Source of the DNA: Allacma fusca
Lineage: Eukaryota; Arthropoda; Collembola; Symphypleona; Sminthuridae
NCBI GenBank assembly: GCA_947179485.1
Contig: OX359245.1
Coordinates: 81,269,067 to 81,333,066 of the forward strand
Reading direction: 5' to 3'
Length of the DNA: 64,000 nucleotides
This document shows positions 1 through 10,469 of the stretch, in pieces (position 1 is the first letter of the stretch; each line of letters opens with the position of its first letter). Under the pieces are notes generated by a model. That model did no database searches. It was not told where the DNA came from and was given only the letters and a program-made list of their open reading frames with translations. The translations under genes were made by a program, and so were the position numbers.

Positions 1-28
1 CCAATAAAATCCTTTGTAGATATTAATT

Positions 29-3000
29 ATGTTCAGTTGTAGTTTTGTCGTTGTCAGCATTGTTTTAACCTTAAAATTTGTTGCAACTACGAGCCCAAAA
101 TTAGACCCCAAATTTCGGGAAGGGGAAGACGAAGACTTTAACATCCCCCGGGAAAATTATCAGTTAAATTCAATTGTTCCTCTTGTAAAATGTCCCGCTG
201 GGACTTTCCGAGGATCATTAGAGTACACACGGGGAGGAAGGCGTTATTTTTCATTTCAGTCCATTCCATATGCAGAACCGCCAGGACGTTTTGAAGTGAG
301 CTTGAATCTATATTTAATAATTACAGTTATTCAAAAAACTTATAATAATTCTCTCTAAGTCTAATTGAATTTTTATTACACAAGACCGCAACTCCCAAAG
401 CTCCAATAAAGGGCATCTACGATGCTACAACTCAGCCCCCAATTTGTCCTCAAATCCCGGAGGGTGAATCTGAGTATTCAGGGCAAGAAGATTGTTTGTA
501 CCTGTCCGTATCCAAACCTGACGAATCAGTAAATACTGTTTTTAATAATTATTATTATGGTATTGCCTACTTTATAAAATAAATAATAACAATATTATTT
601 TATGCAAACATGCTAGCATTGCCGTGAAGAGCTCTCAAATGGTAAACTCCTTCCTGTTATGTTCTGGATTCATCCGGGGTCCTTTCTGAACAGGAATGGA
701 TCATTTTATTAGGGAACATATTTGTTGGACGAGTGTGTTGTTCTGGTGACTTTCGAGTACAGGCTTGGAGCATTAGGTATACCTTCAAGGGTTTCATGTT
801 TGTTTCTATATAGTATTTCCATATCCTTTATTATTAAAGGGCACTTTCTGTCCGTTTATTTAAAGTTTCGCACTTTCATAGTTCAATGCCCTCACACAAC
901 ACCCAAAAGAGCTCATGCCAAGCACTTATTATTAACGAGCATTATACCTGTCCGTTTATTTAAAGCACTTCTCTTAATATAAGCGCGCACAATTTAGGCA
1001 CGCAACAAGTCTGTACGACGGGGCTTGATTCGTAAGCCGTTTGGCTTTTAATTTTTACAATTAACTACCCCCTCTTCAAGTAATTATCCCTGTGAAGCAC
1101 AGGGCTTTTTCTAGTTATTGCGTTACTGACCAAACTGCTGGGCGATGTTAATTTAAAGCTCGTTTAAAGCTTGTTTGACATTCCCTTACATAACGCACAA
1201 TAGGTGGCAGCAGGACAATCACATGCAGTCCCACGCAGAAGTTTCGAATAATTTTACGATCGCCGTATATTGTATATGCAAAAGTACTTGCAGAGAAGAA
1301 ATTCAGGAATTGGCAATGATTGTTTAGGAATCTGTTAGTTAAGTATTTAAGCTCGAAAACAGCCCTCCCCTGCAAGTAACTGCCTCTGCGGAGCAAGGTC
1401 TTTTTACTAATATAAATTAATAGACAGCCATATATAGATAATTTTAATTTTAGAATTCTGGTTATTCAAGGTTTTCTAACAACGGGGGATAATGTCATCC
1501 TAGGAAACTTAGGTATAAAGGATCAAGTTCTGGCTTTGAGATGGACGAGACGGAACATTAAATATTTTCTAGGTGACCCAAACCTGGTAACAATTGCTGG
1601 AACAAGCGCAGGCTCAACTTCAGTTTCTCATCATATTTGCTCCCCAGCGTCATCGGGTTCGAAAAAAAATCCAAGCATAATAACAGAATAAAATTGTGTC
1701 GCATGCTTTTAAACTATCGAAATACTGCCAATGAGCCTACATTTTTTAACAGGTTGCTAAAATTGGCTGAAGCAAAAGTTGTTTAAAAACCAGTATAGTT
1801 TTTAAGTAATAATTTCAAGACAAACTATTTTCTTTAATAGGACTCTTCGCCAGAGCCATATTGATGAGTGGAGCTGTTTTGGTACCTTGGGCTATCACAG
1901 AGAAACCTTTGGAAATCGCTAGAAACCTTGCCAGAAAATTAAATTGTTTAGATTTGTCTTCAGAAGGCATCAAATCCTGCTTGCTCGAGAAGAGTGCCAG
2001 AGATATTGTCAACACACAGTTTCTTGCCTCTGAGGCCGTAAGTCTACATTCAAAAACAAAACTCATTTCAATTAAACATGTATTTACAAAAACATTTTCA
2101 AGTTTAGGATTGTCAATGACTAGCAAAAAATAATTTGCGCCTTTTTTATTATTACTTTTGTCAGACCCTTCGATACACACCAGTGATAGAACCGCAAAAT
2201 GCACCGAATCCCTTCCAAAATGCAATCCCATATCATTTGTTGAAAACAGGGCAAATAAATAGAGTTCCCCATTTAATAGGAATCGTTCAAGATGAAGGAA
2301 TATTCCTCGCGGAGCGTAATACAAAATAACATTAAAAACATTACTAAAAAATCTAACTTGATTTCAAAATCTCGAATGTATGGTTTCAGCATTTCTTCAA
2401 AGTACTATTGCGAACATCGTACTAAGCATTGCTTTTTCCAAATTCGCTCCAACGCAGCTGTATTAATCTGAATTGAACATCCCGGCCCCGGAATTGAAGA
2501 CAATTTCAGATTCTATTCGTCACTTTTATTTCAAAGATTCTCCAATAACTGAAAAACTAAGACAGAATTTCGTGAACATGGTTTCGGATCGTGGTTTCAT
2601 TCACGGGACTTACGAGACGGTGAAACTTATTTCCAGGTATGTTCCCACGTACATGTATTTCAATTCTTACAAGGGTGGGATCAGCGATGCTCAAGTCAAC
2701 TATGGATACAAAATACCGGGTACGGTTTATTATAAATAATTAATTTATCAGTTAATCCTAATCATTCCTGATCAGAACTATGGGGAATAAAAATTAAATT
2801 AATATTATTAACAGTAATTGCTCATACGGATGACGAGCAGTATATCTTCCCAAGATTTAAGTTATGGCTCCCAGGAACTGAACAATATGAATTCTCGAAG
2901 GATATGCTGGAGCTGTGGATAAACTTCATGAGAACAGGGTGAGTCTGTGTATGTTGAATCCCCAAAGGAATCCTTTTACACAATTATGACTTTTGGATCT

Positions 3001-3238
3001 TAACAGGAAACCTTCGGGAAGAATGACTGAAACGATTCCTTGGGACCCGGTGAATCCCCGGGATCCACCTTACAGAAACGTTTTGAATATAGACAATCCA
3101 CCAAGAATAGTCCACAACTTGTATCGGAGACGAACCAAATTCTGGAGGGGGCTAGGCTTGAACAAATACGAATTCGCGGAATTCAGAGTTCCAACTCGTA
3201 AGAGTCTGTGCCGGAGTAATTCAACTTGTGATAATTAA
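29..3238 (+). pseudogene. Type-B carboxylesterase pseudogene, nine exons
   Basis: Carboxylesterase/cholinesterase alpha/beta-hydrolase fold. Exons inferred at 29-295, 385-528, 617-776, 1471-1656, 1841-2037, 2165-2315, 2390-2719, 2815-2938 and 3007-3238; all borders are GT/AG and phases agree. A hydrophobic N-terminus suggests secretion. Recognisable blocks are GQEDCLYLSV, LPVMFWIHPGSF, LLDECVVLVTFEYRLGAL, the nucleophile elbow GTSAG (usually GESAG; Ser kept) and the catalytic-His region AHTDDEQYIF. It is broken twice: TAG at 710-712 lies in frame just before LLDE, and TAA at 2464-2466 lies in frame inside exon 7. The oxyanion-hole HGG is HPG. Splicing and reading frame are otherwise preserved, so inactivation looks recent. 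The third intron (777-1470) is the only long one and holds two copies of an 18-bp direct repeat near 850 and 948. Alternative: an assembly or strain-specific error at the stops. Confidence 0.85.
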
Positions 3239-4016
3239 TTTTTATAAAAATACTTGGTAACAATTAGGAACTTAATAAGTAAATTGGATAATGAATTTTT
3301 ATTGTAGCGAAATTACAAAACAGTGCATAATTACTTTCTAGATCCGCATTCCAAAGAATGCCGGAGTACTTTTTTATTAACTGTAATTTGAAAGTTTTTT
3401 GATTTTGTGCCTATATATATATATGTATAGCAAGCTAATATGAATCATGATTAATCTAATCCTGATTGAACTGAAGCTTTTGATTTGCATGAACCGATTT
3501 CCTTAGACGCGTATAACTTTTCCATGTCACCATAGTTTGGCCGAGAAGTCATACCAAAATTTATACTGAAGAAAAAGACATCACTTGCTAACTTTCTGCT
3601 AACGTCTGTGGTTACGTTTGATAATTGAATTATGTTTCGTAATTCAATTTGAATCTTTAGAAATACTCGACCTAGTATTTCAATTACTAAATAGATACTT
3701 CTACACGAGTTGTTCTACTTGAACTGACCTTGATGTCATTTGTTTGGATATACGTGAGAAGTTTTTTTAAGCCCTTAGACAATCTGATGTTCATAATTGC
3801 GCTTTAAAATAGATTCGACTTTGTATGAAGTTCCACACCCGCGAATTAAGATTAGTAAATCTATTCTATCTGTAAATTGTGAATTCTTAAATATATGTAA
3901 TTTATTTCATTTATAAATGTTCAGTCTGATTGTGAGTTTTTGATATTTTTTAAAAAATTGCATACATGTGATTTGATTTGATTCTAAAAAAAATATTAAG
4001 TTAAATTAAAAGGAAA
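3239..4016. other. Intergenic, upstream of IR-A
   Basis: AT-rich spacer between the esterase pseudogene and IR-A. It holds a short AT microsatellite near 3412-3424 and the CRE-like motif at 3731-3738. I see no gene. Confidence 0.6.
3731..3738 (+). promoter_or_regulatory. CRE-like motif upstream of IR-A
   Basis: TGATGTCA about 280 bp before the IR-A start codon, inside the block GAACTGACCTTGATGTCA. A matching block with a perfect palindromic TGACGTCA lies about 330 bp before the paralogue IR-B. The surrounding DNA is not visibly conserved. A regulatory role is inference. Confidence 0.3.
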
Positions 4017-5912
4017 ATGAAATTATCAGGGTCAATTTTCTGGCAATTAATAACTTTAATAATTCCAATCGTATGTTTAAAAACCTTCGAAGAAATTAAT
4101 ATACAACCTATTGTGAAGGATATACATCACTGCATTATTCATGTTATACAATTGAGAGATCCAATAGATTACAGTTCGATAGCAGAACCAGTTATTATTA
4201 GATACTTGCGGAGGTCCCATTATAGTTCGCCGAAATTGCTGAAAAACACTGCAACCAATGATCAGGTTTTCAAAGCACAAAACTTACGCTGCAGTGTTTT
4301 CATAGTCATTTTTGATTTCTTTATTCCCAAAAATGAAGACGACGGAGAAGTAATAAATACCCAAATGACGTCAAGCCAAGTTTTTAATTTTGAACTGATT
4401 GGACCACAATTGGTTATTTTCATTGCACATACGAAAACAATGTTTTCTTGGACCTTTGGAATAGTTATTGACTATGTTTTCAGGATTCACTGGCCAGTTT
4501 TTGTGTTCGGTTCAAACATTTCCGATAATAATGAGAACAGTTCATTCGATTACCAAATTTGCTTGTATTTTGGAAAATGTCAAACTAAATTCAGTTGTTT
4601 ACCTGACACTTGCTTCGAAACTGCAACTAAATCGCTTGATACTATGCTTCGGAATGAGACCCAATATTATTCGGCAAATGACCCACATTGTACATCTTCG
4701 GCAGAATCAAGGCAACGAGCCAATCCACATAACAGGACTTTACAAGAAGTTTTGAAAGATTTTGTCATCAGAAATTCCAGCAGTAAATTTCACAACCGTC
4801 AAGACTATTTGCCAAATTTTTATTTAGGTACCAGTGGGAAGGACTTGTTGAAAGCATTGCAAGAGATACGCGTCCCACATTTCACAACCTTCAACTTCAT
4901 TACCTCTGATAGCTTGAGATCAGTCAAATTGGGCTTTGGACTATATTTAATTCCCTTTGATGTCCCCATCTGGTGTTGCACATGCGCAAGTATTGTATTG
5001 ATTACGTTCGTGCTGCACCGATTGAGTGCAGGGACACCAGATGTAGTCCTCGTTGTCCTATCCGTATCGGGAAACTTGCTGGATCAAGGCTCAAAGGTCC
5101 TGCAAAGTAGCACCAGCAAATTGAAATCCAACTCAAAATTGATCCTGATACCTTTTTGTCTCCTTTCTGGAATCATAATTTCCAACGGGTACAAAGGCCT
5201 CCTCAACATGGCCTACATTGCTGAGAATGATATCTCAACCAAGTGGAGGAATCTCCACGAGATGAGTAACTTCACGCTGTACCTTCCCAAGGGTATAAAT
5301 TCTGTTAACTGTTTTAAAAGTCCGTCAAATTTCTGCGTGATACATTGCAAGTCCCGTAGTGGCGAATTGATTTATGGCAATACCGAATTCGATGTAATCC
5401 TTCAAAATTATTCAACAGTACTACGGCAAAAGCAGTTTCATTGCGTTCGAACTGGAAACTTTGTCAAATGGGTTCAAAAGAATTTAATATCCCCCAAAAC
5501 AGCCCTTGTAGTGTTTTCCCACCATTTGGATGCTTATTGGAATGAGATTCAAAATGCTGCGAGACAAGGGGGCCTCAAATTTGCGCACAATGGGAAAACA
5601 TTAAATGATCCATCTTTGGGAATGCCGCACTCAATCTATGTATTTAAGAGTTTTCAGGAGAAGTATGACTTTGCTGGAAAACGTGCGAAAATTGCATTGA
5701 GTAGTGGATTATTTTTATTTTGGAACAAATGGGATAAAATCAAGTTTCAAGACCGAAATTGGAATTCGGGAACCAAAGAATCTAATGAAGCTGATGTAAG
5801 GCCTCTTTCATTGAATAGCTCATTTGCTCTTGTATTACTTGCATTACTGTGGGGATTAGTATTGTGTATTGCCATATTTATTATTGAAAGGACTAGATCC
5901 TTTTTTCGATAA
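4017..5912 (+). CDS. Divergent ionotropic receptor, single exon (IR-A)
   Basis: A 631-residue intronless gene for an ionotropic-glutamate-receptor-related chemosensory receptor (divergent IR), expected in the plasma membrane of sensory neurons as a ligand-gated cation channel subunit. A signal peptide covers roughly residues 1-21. The extracellular part has a conserved Cys cluster (C182, C188, C194, C199). Membrane segments lie near 310-336 (M1) and 375-398 (M3), the latter with SNGYKG, the IR counterpart of the receptor-family SYTANLA region. A pore-loop-like stretch lies near 343-358, and the final membrane segment at 602-627 follows the motif RPLSLNSSFAL. The ligand-binding half-domain S2 lies between M3 and the last helix. 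I see no clear glutamate-coordinating Arg/Thr/Asp set, as in most divergent IRs. The start is the first Met, giving a good signal peptide. Paralogous to the gene at 17599. The ligand is unknown. Confidence 0.88.
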   Translation: MKLSGSIFWQLITLIIPIVCLKTFEEINIQPIVKDIHHCIIHVIQLRDPIDYSSIAEPVIIRYLRRSHYSSPKLLKNTATNDQVFKAQNLRCSVFIVIFDFFIPKNEDDGEVINTQMTSSQVFNFELIGPQLVIFIAHTKTMFSWTFGIVIDYVFRIHWPVFVFGSNISDNNENSSFDYQICLYFGKCQTKFSCLPDTCFETATKSLDTMLRNETQYYSANDPHCTSSAESRQRANPHNRTLQEVLKDFVIRNSSSKFHNRQDYLPNFYLGTSGKDLLKALQEIRVPHFTTFNFITSDSLRSVKLGFGLYLIPFDVPIWCCTCASIVLITFVLHRLSAGTPDVVLVVLSVSGNLLDQGSKVLQSSTSKLKSNSKLILIPFCLLSGIIISNGYKGLLNMAYIAENDISTKWRNLHEMSNFTLYLPKGINSVNCFKSPSNFCVIHCKSRSGELIYGNTEFDVILQNYSTVLRQKQFHCVRTGNFVKWVQKNLISPKTALVVFSHHLDAYWNEIQNAARQGGLKFAHNGKTLNDPSLGMPHSIYVFKSFQEKYDFAGKRAKIALSSGLFLFWNKWDKIKFQDRNWNSGTKESNEADVRPLSLNSSFALVLLALLWGLVLCIAIFIIERTRSFFR

Positions 5913-6616
5913 TGTAATGTATTGCTTTCATGTCAAATAACTATATACACGTTAAGCATTAATTTCCAGTAACACGTTTTTGAAATTCACAATACATTTA
6001 TAGTTATGTAAGCAAAATATATCAAAATGTTATACTCTACACTTCAAGTTCCAAATCTAAATTTAGAATGTTCAACGGTTTCGCAATCCCAGGGATTGTC
6101 ATCTTTACTTTCCAAATGCGTGCATCATTTAGAGGGTGTTGTGCGAATAGGAAGGTAATGTAACGCAATTCGGTACTAAATGTATCAATCAAAAAAATAA
6201 CAATGCCATTCGAATTTGCCCTTATATTAGTACCTTGTGTCAAATTTAGACAGAACCATTTAACATTACTAGAATAATTATATCATGAGTATGCATTTTT
6301 AAATGGAACCGCCTCAGCAAGTGTGACCAGCTAAAATTTAACTGACAAAATATTTTGAGCTAATTTAGGCCAACATTAAATATTTTTTAAAATTCTCAAA
6401 ATCATTTAAATAATAATTATTAATAATTATACAAGCTAAGGACAGTAAAAAGAAAACCTGCAGACCGGTTGAAGACTCTGGATTTTAGAGATGCTCGAGA
6501 GAAGTTGATCATAATCATGGGATCGATTACCATCTCTGAAGTGAGGACTTCCTTCAGAAAGGAATGTTCAAAGGTGTAGCCCATTATGAAGAGTGTGGCC
6601 GGCGTTTACGGTCATC

Positions 6617-6817
6617 ATGTCTGTACTTACTTTCCTTTCCCTGGCTCTCATCAGTTACTCCTACAGTTACCTTCCTATCAAGCCCCTCTGTACACAACGA
6701 GCATACGAGATTTATGCCAGAACCACAGACAACTCTCCCTTTAGTGACTCAGCCCCAGGAGCTTCCACATGTCTGTCTGTACGTTTGCAACTTGCAACGT
6801 ACGAGCTCACTGAGTAA
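6617..6817 (+). CDS. Possible small secreted peptide (66 aa)
   Basis: A short ORF starting MSVLTFLSLALISYSYSYL. The first 18 or so residues resemble a signal peptide, followed by 45-50 residues with two cysteines. I do not recognise it. It sits in a slightly GC-richer patch, and another frame is open over the same bases (6564-6881), so it may be chance or a decayed mobile-element fragment. No TATA box or polyadenylation signal is convincing. Confidence 0.2.
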   Translation: MSVLTFLSLALISYSYSYLPIKPLCTQRAYEIYARTTDNSPFSDSAPGASTCLSVRLQLATYELTE

Positions 6818-7381
6818 TAAATTTTGTAAATGCTGTCCAAGTAGTCACTCACACACAATGAGAACACTCAATCTCAGTTAGTCTTTGTAAGGACGGGCGC
6901 AATCTTGTAAAGTTTGTAAAAAACATTGTAATACAAAAAATATTAATATATGGGAATGAGTATCCAGCTGATTGATATTTGTTGCTTGTTCTCTCAGTGA
7001 GTCTCTTGCCAGTGAGTCAGATCACAGGTGTACTTGCTCCAATTTGTAATTTATATGTATTCAGGCTAATTGCTCTGATTGGAATCAATTTTGATAATCT
7101 CACGTTGTGTAACATTAAATTGAGTTATTTAACAACTCAGAGATGTGTGTACAGTCTGCACTCCCTAGAACGTCTCTCCCTACAGAGTCAGTCTCCACTT
7201 AAATTCACTTTCGGTTCCTCCCATGATCCTGCTGTATATGATAATAATTACTGCCTTTGAAACGTCACTCCTTATAATGTCAGTTATTTCATAATTTTTT
7301 TTTGTTCAGTCAAATGTTCCATAGCACATACCCTTGCAACGTCATGCTAATGCTGCAATGCAACAAACCTAATCCAGCAAG

Positions 7382-7427
7382 GTTTGTTGTATTAATAATT
7401 ATTAAAAAAATTGTTAATACAACAAAC
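7382..7427. repeat. 14-bp perfect inverted repeat (hairpin)
   Basis: GTTTGTTGTATTAA at 7382-7395 is repeated as its exact reverse complement at 7414-7427 with an 18-bp AT-rich loop. It may be a remnant of a small inverted-repeat element. No function is implied. Confidence 0.6.
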
Positions 7428-8920
7428 TTAGCTAGATGTTGTACCGCCTGAGCATGGAATTTTGTATCTTGATGAACTGAATTTTAGTACAAGATTTCAA
7501 AAAATTATAACCCCTTCTTTAGCCCTTACATATGGAAAACAGTAAAAAATAATCAGTTAAATTTGGGCAGATAGAGAAAATTTATAAATCAGATAAAAAT
7601 GATTTCCGAACAAATTTTGATTGTAGAAAATGGCAATACCTTTCGAAGGAGCTATTTCCCAGGTTCCAGCGGGGTGAATAATTTTAGGCACGTTCAGTAA
7701 AAACAGAGAGCAAGATTAAAGAAGTGCATCTTCAGGAACAACAATGGGGGAAAGGATACTTTCTCAGCTTGGATTTTTTTCAAGAACTTCGTCTGTAATT
7801 CTCAAAATTATTTGAATTTGTAGCGAATTTCGTGGGCACTCTAATTTGAAGCTCACATCATCTTTATCTTTATAAATCAATAATAAATTGCAGTCTCAAA
7901 GATTGAAAATAAGAAGGCATAGTGCTTTACAGGAAATTACGCCCAATCATATGTGGTGATGTGGTTTAAGGCAGGGGTAGGATTTTTAAAATTTCTTAAG
8001 AAGATAATTTTTGAATGTACTTTCTGGATTTGATGTCCATGGTGGGAATTTCAAAAATTCCTGCTGAAAAAAAGTAAATCGCTGTTTACAAAAGATTTTT
8101 TGGTATCAGACGTCTGTATATTTGAAAATCCCTCCTAAAAAAGGTTAAAATTATTAATTGAAAACATTATTAACAAAGTAAAAAAATATTAAAAACAGAC
8201 CAAATAAAATAATGATGATGACAGCCTGTTAGATGTCGAAAGCTCGCAGATAATTTAACTTGTTTAATAATGTTAACAACGTAAGCCAAAGATAAGGATT
8301 CTATTATATTTAAAATCCCCGTTCATTAAACATTCCTTTACTATGACATTTTCCCTGCCCGAATGTTTTTTCCTATCAGAAAATTTTTGTCCCTGGAAAG
8401 AATCTTCACTTCCTCCCACAAAAACCCATCCTTGGTAAAAGGTTCCTAAAACATCAGGAAAATATTATTCTCTCGAAGCATTATATCAAAAATTCTGAGA
8501 AATAATTAAATTCCTAATTTCTGCTAATTAAACTACCAATTTGTTTTTTTATCATGCTTACACTTGTCCACTACTAATTTTTTGATAACGTTATAAGAAA
8601 AGTCAACTAAGGACACACGTACAGCTACAGTGCAATCTCAGAATTTAATGCGTAAGAGTACGGCCAGTACATGCGCTATAATTAAATGCACCGTATAATT
8701 TATTATATTCTAAACGCGAAAAAGAATCGTGTGATGGAAGTGGAAATATGTGTAAATTTCCCACTGACAAGGAAATGCCATCACAAGATAGCCTCTTGTT
8801 GCGCTCGTAGTGGCATATCATTAGCGTTTACATCAATTATACAAGTAGAATACAAGTTGCATGCAGAGTAATGCTTGTGGGTGAATTCAATCAAAATATT
8901 GTGTACTTTACAAGAATAAT

Positions 8921-8926
8921 TTTATT
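8921..8926 (-). terminator. Polyadenylation signal of the cuticle gene
   Basis: AATAAA on the minus strand, about 225 nt after the stop codon of the cuticle protein gene. Confidence 0.45.
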
Positions 8927-9150
8927 CAGAGAAACATGGGACGAATAAATAAATTCATGGCACACTTTCCCTCTGGGAAAAGATAAATACTGCGGGGAGG
9001 AACAGTGAAGGAGGAAGAACAAGTGTATAAAAACAGTATATGTGAATTTGTAGAAATCAGACTTCAGGAAGCATAAAGGAACACAGGCAAAATGAAGTAA
9101 TTAGGAATAGGATAAAAATTAGGAAGAAATAATTATAGACTCAATTGAAT

Positions 9151-10369
9151 CTAACCAAGGTAGGCTGGTTGAGCATAGGCGACTGGAGCAGCGACCTTGT
9201 GAACGGCTGGGGAAGCATAAGCAGCATAGGCTGGTTGAGCATAGGCGAGGGGAGCAGCGACCTTGGCAACAGCTGGGGCAGCATAGGCAGCATAGGCTGG
9301 CTGAGCATAGGCAACTGGGGCAGCGACCTTGTGAACGGCTGGAGCGGCATAAGCAGCATAGGCTGGCTGAGCGTAGGCAACTGGGGCAGCAGCGACCTTC
9401 TTCACAACAGTTGGGGCGGAACGGTCAACGACGGCATTGAATCCATGGACATCATCGGCGGTGTAGGTAACGGTACGGACAGCACCATCGGGCTCAACCA
9501 AAGAGTATTGTCCTTGGACAATGTCTCCGTTGCGGGTCTCAGAGGCGGACTTGGAGTCTCCGGTCAAACCGTCAGCGACGGAGTATCCGTAAGAGTATTG
9601 TGGGTTGGGGTCATAAGGCTCGGAAACGGCAACTGTGGGTAAAATTTACAAAATTGTAGGTTCAATTTTTTTTTTTTTTTTAATAAATATTTAAAGTTTG
9701 GAAATTTTGTTACCCTTGGCAACTGGGGCGGCATAGGCAACTGGAGCAGCGACCTTGTGGACGGCTGGAGCGTAAGCAGCATAAGCTGGTTGAGCATAGG
9801 CGACTGGGGCAGCGACCTTAGCCACAGCTGGGGCAGCATAGGCAGCGTAGGCGGGCTGAGCATAAGCACCGTAGGCGGGCTGAGCATAGGCAACTGGAGC
9901 AGCGACCTTAGCCACAGCTGGCCCGTGGGAGTAGGTCACAGATGGAGCCTGTGCGTAAGCAACAGCTGGGGCGAGTCCAGCGTTGGCAGCAGCCACGAGG
10001 GCCAAAAAAGCGGTAACCTGAAAATTAATCCAAATCTTGCTTTAAACTTTTTTTTTAAATTTCCCATTTATGTCCCTTTTAAAATCTTTCCGTCTCCCCG
10101 CCCGCCTATTTATTTTGCCGGTCCTGTTGTAACTAAACCGTTTAAATTTTTAGGATTTTGCCAATTCAAAAAGTATAAATTCCCATAGAGTTACCAGGTA
10201 GGTTTTTGAACAAATTTAAAATTTTTGAATATAAATTTTGGCTTCAAAATGTTTTCAAAAAAAATTCCCAAAATCTTCCATTGAAAATATAATTCTCCAC
10301 AAAAAGCTTCCTTGCACAAGGTTCGAGTTCCCCAAAAAATTCAGCACTACTCCTCACCTTTCCGATCAT
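9151..10369 (-). CDS. RR-2 cuticular protein with [11 protein letters not shown] repeats
   Basis: A structural protein of the chitinous exoskeleton. Exons on the minus strand are 10369-10358 (M-I-G-K only), 10017-9714 and 9632-9151, giving 265 residues; the tiny first exon interrupting the signal peptide is typical of arthropod cuticle genes. The signal peptide [17 protein letters not shown] is followed by repeats of the type [17 protein letters not shown] on both sides of a central Rebers-Riddiford RR-2 chitin-binding domain ([21 protein letters not shown] through [14 protein letters not shown]). The repeats alternate AVAKVAAP and AVHKVAAP. It has a TATA box at 10450-10456 and an arthropod initiator-like TCAGT about 30 nt downstream. 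The codon and GC content are clearly higher than the surroundings, as expected for a highly expressed gene. The secreted protein should act in hard or flexible cuticle. Confidence 0.93.
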
Positions 10370-10416
10370 GTTGAATGAATATTGTTCTTGTTGGTAGCTC
10401 CCAAGGGATGTAGTGA

Positions 10417-10421
10417 ACTGA
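10417..10421 (-). promoter_or_regulatory. Initiator-like TCAGT of the cuticle gene
   Basis: TCAGT on the minus strand about 30 nt downstream of the TATA box and about 50 nt before the start codon, matching the arthropod initiator consensus and spacing. Confidence 0.55.
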
Positions 10422-10449
10422 GTGTGCCTTTTGGACAGTGTCTTTGGGC

Positions 10450-10456
10450 TTTTATA
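10450..10456 (-). promoter_or_regulatory. TATA box of the cuticle gene
   Basis: TATAAAA on the minus strand, correctly placed before the initiator and the start codon at 10369. Confidence 0.7.
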
Positions 10457-10469
10457 CTTTTATTGAGAG

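Larger units (their letters stand above)
5913..9150. other. Intergenic, mostly featureless
   Basis: AT-rich DNA between IR-A and the cuticle gene. It contains the small candidate peptide ORF at 6617-6817, a hairpin at 7382-7427 and the cuticle-gene polyadenylation signal near 8921. A minus-strand open stretch at 6037-6243 has no recognisable homology and no splice context I trust. Confidence 0.55.

Noticed and set aside
849..965. Two 18-bp direct repeats in the esterase third intron as a possible element
   Set aside because: Only two copies of CTGTCCGTTTATTTAAAG about 98 bp apart, without termini or TSD; too little to call.
9145..10188. Plus-strand glycine/serine-rich open frames
   Set aside because: They are the antisense of the cuticle protein repeats and introns; the minus strand has signal peptide, RR-2 domain, TATA box and introns.
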